The translations under genes were made by a program, and so were the position numbers. A DNA stretch of 64,000 bases from Cymodocea nodosa. Lineage: Eukaryota > Streptophyta > Magnoliopsida > Alismatales > Cymodoceaceae. Location of the stretch: positions 1,384,001 to 1,448,000 of the forward strand of contig JAZBRI010000010.1 in the NCBI GenBank assembly GCA_036874045.1, given 5' to 3'. Shown here piece after piece: positions 55,849 to 64,000 of the stretch. Below the pieces are notes generated by a model. That model was not told where the DNA came from. It saw only the letters and a program-made list of their open reading frames with translations, and did not search any database. Position 1 is the first letter of the stretch, and each line of letters opens with the position of its first letter.

Positions 55849-57892
55849 GTAGACTACATTAAAGTAGAATTAACAGCAAGGAGAATAATGTCTAAAAGTT
55901 TTGCTTGGACTAACACGTTTATTCCATTTGTCACTACTTTTTAGTCATGTTCTTAAACTGTGATTTTGTATTTTTAGTGTTGTGTGTATTTTTTTTTTTT
56001 TTATATAAAGAAAAAAGAAGAGAAAGAAAAATTTTTAGTTTATGCTTTATTTATCTTACAAGAAAAACAAAAATATCATTCTAATTTGTTGGTATTTGTT
56101 CTGAAAAACTAACTAGCTTGCTTGTGAGTCACCAAAGGCATAAGAGCCTAAGTTCCACACAATGCACATATCTAACAATATATGTTTTATTGTTATGTGT
56201 TATTTTGTTATATATTTTACTTTTATTTGTGAATGAAAAGTTTTTCAAAATCAAAAGTCGAAAGATATTAATGGAGATACAAATGAACAAGGTAGGTTGA
56301 TTAATTACTTATCTTGAATTTATATTCATGTGTAGTTCATAGAGTTATTCATTAACTCAATGAACTAAGTTTGTTGATTTAGTTGCTAAGTTAACGAAAT
56401 AGTTTATCATGTCTGCTATCATATACTGTATCTTCTATAAATCTTTTACATTGAGGATAATACAAAATGTAGGTATAGGGGAGAGGTAATTATATTAAAA
56501 TTGAAGTAATCTTGCCAATTATAAGAATTAAGATTGTTCTGCAAATTTCTATAGAATCTGATAAAATGTTTTTGTGAATTTTGTTGCAACCTTTCGAAAG
56601 TTCATTGTAACTATTCAAGAATTATCTAAAACCTTTCAGTAGTTGAAACTATATAATGTAAAAAAAAAAAAATTTAACTATAACTATTCGAAAATTATAT
56701 TTAAGATCTTACATAAGATACTATAATACTTTACTATTAATGCAAATTTGATATATCTTATCTTATGTTTTTATTAAATTTTATGAGTTTAACAATTTTA
56801 CAATTTTAAAGGGAAATCAAAATGCTTAACTGAAACTCAGAAATTCATCTAAAATTCTAAAAAGTTGAATTGTTGATTTTTAGATTGAATGAAATGCATA
56901 TGATCAAGGATACATTTAACTTGATTGATTAAACTTGTAGAATGATTTCTGTGTAAATCATATTAAACTACAATAAAAAGTATGAGCTTATTGATATGAA
57001 TTTAAATTTTTTCAGTAAATCGTAGAAGTAGGATTATATGAGATTTGTGCTTTATTGAATCTTTATTAATGAAATACATATATATTGTGTTGAAAAGAAA
57101 AAAATGAGAATAAAGTGAAAAGCTTTGAGAGTTTATTGATTTGTTTGATCACGAGCCTTTTGTACTTAAGCATATAAGTATGTAAGAATTGTTGACTTGA
57201 GTAATGACCTTTTAAATTTAGCAACCTAAGGTCCTAATCAGATTTGGGATTGTTGACTGAAAGCTCGATACATAGGTACACTAGAAAGCTCTTGTATGAT
57301 TCAAACTTTTTAAATTCACTTTTAAAGTAAAAATATGCATATACTGTTTTGAAAATATGAAAGTGTTTCATTAAAAGTATAGATATCTTTGAATTGAGTA
57401 TGGTTTTTGTTTTTATAACCATTAATGCTAGAATCTAGATTAGACTTTTGAAGTTGTTTATTTGAGATATATTTCATTATTCTTCTTATTTTAATTATAT
57501 TAAGTTGAATTGTGTTTTGATTCATATGTAGTTGAAATTGATTTTGGAAATTATATTGGTAAATTCAGGATAATAGATGTTTGAAAAAGAAAAAAAATTG
57601 ATAATATAACTACCACTTATTTTATGCAAGTATATTTTGTATGTAATTTAAGTATTTTTGAAATATATTTATAGGAGGGAGAGGAAGAACAATGTTAAAT
57701 TAGATTATTGATTTATAGAGAATATCTTAATATTAATCTAATTTAAGTATTCTAAGGATACAAGATGAATAAATGTTTTCAAAAAGGATACTGTATTATG
57801 AAGAAAAGAAATAGTTTTAGTACTTTAGAAAGACCAATTAACTAGATCATATTAATTTGCTAAGGGACTAGCAAAAAGTAGGTATGGAGAAG
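55849..57892 (+). mobile_element. 3' noncoding region of the pol-less element, copy A
   Basis: About 2 kb of AT-rich DNA without a credible reading frame. It includes GAGTTA palindromes at 56330-56400, motifs like ctttcgaaagttcattgtaac at 56590-56690, and long runs conserved with 61860-63865. It ends in the polypurine tract before the LTR at 57893. Confidence 0.7.
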
Positions 57893-59698
57893 TGTTTAGA
57901 ATGAAAAAATGCATAATATTAATGGTTAATGAATGGTTAATTGCATAATATTTAGCTTATCATATGAAAATTAAACCATTATGTCATAATTATATGATTA
58001 CATGTCTTAATAACAGAATATGCATAATTTCAAGGAACTAATGTTAATTAAATATCATTTCTGAAAGATTGAAAGCATAGTACGTGTAGTGTTATAGAGT
58101 TTACAGAAGCTTGTAAAGTTATTCACTTAAGTTTATAGACCCTCGTAAAGTTACTCAAGTAAGTTTACAAAACCTCGTAAAGTTAGGAATTATTTTATAC
58201 ATTAATTTTTGAATGATTGAGAATTACTTATTTTACATAGTAAATGTTAAATATTATAAAAATATTTATTTTATTAAACTACAAAGCTGAACGAATCCAT
58301 TGAGTTAAGCTTAACTCAACGAGGTAAGTTTGTTGAGTTATAGTTAAGTTAAGGGAGTAAGTTCGTTGAGTTACACTAACTCCACAAACTAGTTATTTTC
58401 TAATATTCAACTCTAAGCAATTGCAAAAACAAGAAATTTGAAGGAAAACCACGATTGCATGTATCACATAGGATTTAAATCATGAAATGAAGAAAAAATC
58501 ACTATCGTTGATATGAATGAAGGAGATCCAACCAGTCATTTAAGTAGAAGCAATTATTACTAAAAGAAATATAAATAGAAAAGAGAAAGAATGAAGAAAA
58601 GGAGGTGGAGAACTGCGCTAACTACAACAAGCATTGATCATTTCCTAAAGTTCCACCAAAACCATATCACTAATCACTAATCATCGAAGGTCTATGAGAA
58701 TACTTTCCAGATGTTAGGTCAATTTCAAGGCAAACACGATGACTAACAACCATTGTGAGGAATGATCATGTCATAGAAAGGGAAACCATTTCACCAAGCA
58801 CTAAATCATCTCTTAGGAGATAGTAAAGCTTCTAGCCTTGGTTTTAGGTTGATACCATGATATTGAAGAGGAGATCAACTTACAAAGTCTTGGTTCGTGA
58901 TTCTATAGGGAGAGGGACATGTAATAATAAATGATTAAGTTTTCAGTGGTGTAATTGCGTTACATTTAGTGATAGGAGTTTTTACTATCAATAAAGAATT
59001 TTACATTTCACCTTTCATTCATCTTCAAGAACATGTCAAAACAAAAACAACCAAAAACTCATTATCTATTTTTATAATTATCAAATCAGTGTTGTATTGT
59101 TAGTAATGTTAGTATTGTTGAATGTTTTATGTTTATTTCATTCTAGAAAATAGAAAATCATCTTACTGATTATTAAAACTAGTTCATATTCAATTCTGAA
59201 ATCCTGATTAATATGGTTACTATTTGAAATATCTGAATGTTAGTGTTTATTAATGATAAATATCGTATAAACTAACATTAAAAGCTTAATGGATGTTGTT
59301 TACATTTTGTGTAACTGACCAATGGATGGTCAAATTCCTCTATGAATAGCAAATTTAATTGGAAGTTACTAGTAAGGCTTGTGGAGTTAACTTAAATCCA
59401 CGAGGATAGTCCATTGAGTTAACTATAATTCAACAAACTAAGTCCGTTGAGTTAATTGTAACTCAATGAAGTGTGTAATTCAATACATAAAAAAAAACCT
59501 CTAGCTATAAAAATCAAAATAGTATGAAATTTTTATTCAATCCTTGTGAGATCGACCTATATTTACACATTTATGCAATAGACATTGTGTACTTGTAGTT
59601 AAATACAAATTGGATTTAATACCTAATTTGTGGAAATTGTTTGTTTATTTCTAGAAGAAATCCTAAACATATATTTAAGCAAACAAAATAAACCAAAT
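57893..59698 (+). repeat. Athila-like LTR between copies A and B
   Basis: It starts TGTTTAGAATG after ggtatggagaag and matches 745-1172 plus 5137-6730. Palindrome arrays occur at 58285-58390 and 59380-59470. The expected …AACACGAACA end is missing: after ataaaccaaatag the gag of copy B begins. Confidence 0.8.
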
Positions 59699-59699
59699 A

Positions 59700-60613
59700 G
59701 ATGACTATATACTCTAGCTCTTGATTCAATTTCTACATGGAATGAATTTTGTTCAGTTTTTCTGAAAAAATATTATCCAACTCATCAAACGATTAAGAAG
59801 AAAAAGAAAATATTAATGTGTAGCCAAAAACAAGGAGAATCATTCTAGAAATATTTTGAATGATTTAAAAATTTATTAACTCAATGTCCATACCATGCAA
59901 TGAGTAAGACACAATTATTAAGTATAATTTATGAAGGCATAGATGTTTCAACTAAATCTTTATTAGAATCTACTTGTCAAAATGGATTTTTGAAGCTGTG
60001 TAGTGAGGAAGCATGGGCTTATTTAGAAAACTTTGCAAAAAGAACTACTTAGTGGGAAAACTTGGTTGAAGCTATTATAGATAAGAAAATATTGCTAAGA
60101 GGAATGCATGAAATTGATTTGAGCACTATGCTTGAAGTTAAATTAATTGAATTAACCAAGAAAATAGAAGAGTTATCATTAAATCAAAAACTAGTAGAAA
60201 AGAATGCAAATATTAATGACTTAGAGGCTATCTATACTAGAAACCAAAAAGATAATTTTGGTAATTCTTATAACCCTAATTGGAGGAATCACTCGAATCT
60301 ATCTTGGAGAAATAATAACTTCTAAGGAGAAGAAAATATAAATGATAAAAATCTAAGTTATGAAGCATTAATTGAACAATGATTTAGAATAGAGAAATTA
60401 GAAAAAATAATTTAACACTTAAATAATCTTCTAGATCATGTGTTTGGAAATACTACTATCTAGAATCAAAACATGAATAGAAATATATCCCCTAGATAGA
60501 AGGAATCAATAGAAGTTAGACCTATAGGAGAACTGCCAAGTCAAGTAGTATCGAATCTTTTGAACAAAACTATTAATGAAATTGTTACCTCTTATAAGAG
60601 GGAAGCTGAATGA
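59700..60613 (+). pseudogene. Athila-type gag, copy B, N-terminally truncated
   Basis: It reads LYTLALDSISTWNEFCSVFL, YYPTHQTIKKKKKILM, YFE.FKNLLTQCPYHAMSK, GIDVSTKSLLESTCQNGFLK, EEAWAYLENFAKRTT, then an open stretch 60062-60325 with the coiled coil (LTKKIEELSLNQKLVEKNA) and N-rich NSYNPNWRNHSNLSWRNNNF. Fewer stops than copy A, and tryptophans are retained where A has stops. The first about 180 codons are missing at the LTR fusion. Confidence 0.85.
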
Positions 60614-60815
60614 AGTAGTATAATTATTACTAAATATGTATACTATAGAAAAGTAGCAAAAATACAAAAAACATAAAAAAAGTAGAAGTTTTATTATAGT
60701 TCTCAAATTTGTAAAGTTAGTCCATTAAGTTACAACCTAACTCCATGAAGGTGTCTATAAGTTAACTATTAATGTTTATTTTTGTTTTATGTCACTGAAT
60801 ACAGAATCACAATAG

Positions 60816-61845
60816 ATGGAAATTATGAAATTACCACTAGACACACTAAGGGAAGTATTAAGTTATCTATCAACTAAAGATTTGTATAGATTGTGTTGTG
60901 TCTTAAGAGAAATTAAAGAATGTGTCAAAGAAAGATATTTTCATGGACTACAAGCCTCTAAGATGACTAATATTAGAGATGAGTTTTTATGGAAGTTATT
61001 TAGTTGTAATACAATCAGTTATGAATATCTGAATATAGAAGAAACTACTGAAATTCCACCTAATACATTAGAAGGAATAGATCTTATTATGGGAATTGAT
61101 GAAAGATTGATCATATATATAACTAAATCAAGGTATGTTATTCTGTTACTTGATATTTTTATTAGAAATCCTATTACTAGAGAATAATGGAATATAGGAA
61201 GACCTAAAATGTTTGAAGTACCAACTGAAAATTCTAAGGTAGCATTAATATTTTCTGATTGGAATTTAATGATCTTTGACAAATTATTTTACTAGAGACC
61301 AATTGGAAATTGGGATGAATGATTATGTTTAAATGTTTACAATTTTATGAATAGATCATGAAACGAAAATATTATAGTATATCTAGGAGATAGAGCATTA
61401 GTTAACAGAATTCATGTGATACTTGATGGTTATATATATCTAGTCGCAGACATATCAGTTGCATTTAGATCTAATCTATACATAATGAGCATAGATAGTT
61501 ATGATGAATTTATAGAAATATTACCTATACCTCAAGTTATAGTTGAATCTACATCTACAGAATATGATAAAATTCAACTGGGATTATGGTATAGTGAATT
61601 TGATAATCTTACTTTATGTTTAGTAAGATGGTGGGATAACCTTATGAGATTTCAAATATGAATAGTGGAAGACCTAAATGAATGGAAGTGAGAAGATAAG
61701 TACATTGAAGTATTTGGGAAATAGAAATATCTACATTAACATAGTCAAGGAAAGGAGCCTTGTCTACATTTCATTTCATTAATGGTAATACTCTCATATT
61801 TAGTGTTGATAACATATTGCAAGTTTATAAATTAAAAAGACAAGT
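60816..61845 (+). pseudogene. F-box/FBA-type protein frame, copy B
   Basis: It starts MEIMKLPLDTLREVLSYLST followed by KDLYRLCCVLREIKECVKERYF, a good F-box. It is open for 123 codons to a TAA at 61185. Further stops are at 61293, 61320, 61359 and 61659, and the frame degenerates after about 61690. The FBA-like part is recognisable (DISVAFRSNLYIMSIDSYDE, WYSEFDNLTLCLVRWWDNL). Stops at codons 160 and 182 are at the same codons as in copy A, so the common ancestor of the two copies was already broken. Confidence 0.82.
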
Positions 61846-63865
61846 AAATTGCATAAAAGTAGAATTAACAACAAAGAGAATAATGCCTAAAGGTTTTACT
61901 TGGACTAACATGTTCATTTCATTTGTTACTACTTTTTAGTCATATTCTTAAGTTGTGATTTTGCATTTTAGTGTTTTGTGTATTCTGCATTTATATATAA
62001 ATAAAAAAAGAAAGAAAGGAAAAACTTTAGTTTATGTTTTATTTGTCTTACAAGAAAAATAAAAATATCAATCTAATTTGTTGGTATCTATTCTGAGAAA
62101 CTAACTCGCTTGCTTGTGAGCCACCAAAGGCGTAGGAGTCTAGGTTCCACACAATGCACATATTTAACAATATATGTTTTACTTTTTGTTATATTGTTAT
62201 ATGTTTTACTTTTATTTGTGAATGAAAAGTGTTTTAGGATCAAAAGTCGGAAGATATTAATGGAGATACAAACGAACAATGTATGCTAATTAATTACTCA
62301 TCCTGAATTTATATTCATGTCCAGTTCATTGAGTTATTCACTAACTCAACGAATTAAGTTCATTGATTTAGGAGCTAAGTTAACGAAATAGTTTATCATG
62401 CATGCTATCATATACTACATTTTTTGTAAATCTTTTACATTGAGGACAATGCAAAATGTAGGTATGGAGGAGAGGTAATTAAATTAAAATTGAATTAATC
62501 TTGTCATTTGTAGAAATTAGAATTGTTTTGCAAATTTTCTGTAAAATTTGATAAATTTTTATGAATTTTGCTGCAACCTTCTGAAAGTTCACTAAAACTA
62601 TTCGAAACTTACCTGAAACTTTTTGATAGTTGAAACTATTGAAGAAAAAAAAAATTGTAACTTTTCGAAAATAATATATCTAGGATCTTGCATAAGATAC
62701 AATGTATTAGTAATAAAGTATTATAGTATCTTATATTTTTACTAAATTTTCTGTGTTTAACAATTTTACAATTTTAAATGGAAATATGAATGCTTAACTA
62801 AAACTCAGAAATTCGTTTGAAATCCTGAAAGTTGAATTGTTGATTTTTAGATTGAATGAAATGCATATGATCAAGGATAAATTTAACTTGATTGATTAAA
62901 CTTGTAGAATAATTTATGTGTAAATCATATTAAACTACAGTAAAAAATGTGAGTTTATTGATATTGATTCATATTTTCAGTAGATCGTAGAAGCAAGATT
63001 ATATGAGATTTGTGCTTTATTGAATCTGAATTAATGAAATACACATATACTATGTTGAAAAGAAAAAAAGAGGCTTATAAAGTGAAGATCTTTAAGAGTT
63101 TATTGATTTGTTTGATCATGAGCCTTTTTTTTGTACTTGAGCATATAGGTATACAAGGATTGTTGACTTGAAAAAGGACTTTTTAAATGTGGCAACCTAA
63201 GGACCTAATCAAACTTAGAATTGTTGACTAAAAGCTTGTTACATGGATACATTAGAAAACTCTTGTATGATTCAAGATTTTTAAATTAACTTTTAAAGTA
63301 AAAATATGCATATACTGTTTAGAAAAGATGAAAGTGTTTCATTAAAAGTATAGATATCTTTGAATCGAGTATAGTTTCTGTCTTTATGACTACTAATGTT
63401 TGAATCTAGATTATACTTTTGAAGTTGTTTATTTGAAATACACTTTATTATTCTTCTTGTTTTAATCATATTAAGTTTAAAGTTGTGTTTTGATTCATAT
63501 GCAATTGAAATTTATTTTGGAAATTATATTAGAAAATTCAGGATGATAGATATTTTTGAAAGAAATTGACAATATAATACAACTACCACCTATTTTATGT
63601 AAGTATATTTTATATGTTATTTAAGTATTTCTAAAATATATTTGCAAGGGAGGAAGAATAATGTTAAATTAGATTGATGATTTTTAGAGAATATATTCAT
63701 GTTAATCTAACTTAAGTATCTTGAGGATTCAAGATGAATAGATATTTACAAAAAGGATATAGATTTATAAAGGAAAGAAATAGTCCTAGCACTTTAGAAA
63801 AACCATTTTTAATTAGATCATAGTAGGTTTGCTAAAGGACTAGCAAAATGTAGGTAAGGAGGAAG
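61846..63865 (+). mobile_element. 3' noncoding region of the pol-less element, copy B
   Basis: It parallels 55849-57892 throughout, including the palindromes (62320-62380) and the purine-rich end just before the LTR. The short open frames inside are chance. Confidence 0.7.
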
Positions 63866-64000
63866 TGTTTAGAATGAAAAAATGCATAATAGTAGTGGTT
63901 AATGAATGGTTAATTGCATAATATTTAGTTTATCATATAAGAATTAAATCATTATATTACAAATATACAATTATATGCCTTAATTATAGAATATGCATAA
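63866..64000 (+). repeat. Start of the next Athila-like LTR (cut by the window end)
   Basis: TGTTTAGAATGAAAAAATGC follows aaggaggaag, the same LTR start as at 57893 and 745. Confidence 0.8.

Larger units (their letters stand above)
53132..59698 (+). mobile_element. Athila-related pol-less element, copy A: gag, F-box ORF, 3' region, LTR
   Basis: Order: gag (53132-54585), F-box/FBA frame (54820-55848), noncoding 3' region, polypurine tract (ggtatggagaag, 57881-57892), LTR 57893-59698. No protease, RT, RNase H or integrase motif occurs between gag and the LTR. The LTR has the same TGTTTAGAATG start as the pol-bearing Athila-like element at 1178-5131. The LTR lacks its last bases and runs directly into the gag of copy B, without a primer-binding site. 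Everything from 53684 recurs from 59700 at an offset of about 6016 bp. Confidence 0.75.
59699..64000 (+). mobile_element. Athila-related pol-less element, copy B (continues past the window)
   Basis: It follows the LTR directly: gag without its first part (59700-60613), F-box frame (60816-61845), 3' region (61846-63865) with polypurine tract (aaggaggaag, 63856-63865), and the start of another LTR at 63866. Together with copy A it gives LTR-body-LTR order with the middle LTR shared. Confidence 0.75.

Noticed and set aside
54820-61845. F-box frames as two active host genes
   Set aside because: Each has several in-frame stops, two of them shared, and both are embedded at the same point of a duplicated retroelement.

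Overview
This window comes from the nuclear genome of a flowering plant. The evidence is two multi-exon genes with canonical GT/AG introns whose proteins are close to known land-plant families, set in AT-rich DNA dominated by nested LTR retrotransposons (Ty3/gypsy Athila-like, Ty1/copia), a LINE, PIF/Harbinger-like DNA transposons and degenerate tandem repeats. I cannot name the species. All calls were made by reading the sequence; no searches were run.

Host genes. (1) An eight-exon, 411-codon eIF5-mimic protein (BZW/5MP family, C-terminal W2 domain) lies on the + strand at 11412-17619, intact, with a 5-nt coding first exon. (2) A nine-exon, 607-codon SKU5/SKS-type multicopper-oxidase-like protein lies on the - strand. 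Exons 2-9 are at 19086-22817. Exon 1, carrying the signal peptide, is at 50173-50349, so intron 1 is about 27.4 kb and is filled with mobile elements.

Layout. 1-6745: an Athila-like LTR region (+) into which an Athila-like element (-, 1178-5131, target duplication GGTAC) has inserted, producing a kilobase-scale inverted repeat. 6740-10380: broken copia pieces, a degenerate tandem array and a duplicated chimeric segment. 10381-19085: the eIF5-mimic gene and its flanks. 19086-50349: the SKU5-like gene. Its giant intron holds, in order, nested copia elements (23521-27514), two PIF/Harbinger-like elements (28746-30062, 30244-32131), a degenerate copia (+) whose reverse-transcriptase region is split by a 5.3-kb satellite-like array (35102-40443) that itself contains a LINE (38341-39709), an 8.3-kb copia (-, 41032-49380, target duplication TACAT) with a truncated copia (+) nested inside, and a chromovirus-type gypsy remnant (49500-49870). 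50350-53100: AT-rich upstream DNA with short repeats and one unassigned small ORF. 53132-64000: two head-to-tail copies of an Athila-related element lacking pol, each carrying gag followed by an F-box/FBA-type reading frame, separated by an LTR.

How it fits together. The host genes look functional and unrelated to each other. The most unusual content is the pol-less Athila-like element with gag plus an F-box gene, present near a pol-bearing element with the same LTR ends, and the recurrent arrays of short palindromes (GAGTTA/TAACTC, GGATAGTTA/TAACTATCC, CGGT/ACCG) in the noncoding parts of several element classes. All transposon reading frames seen here are broken, often at tryptophan codons changed to TGA or TAG, as expected from long-term cytosine-methylation decay.
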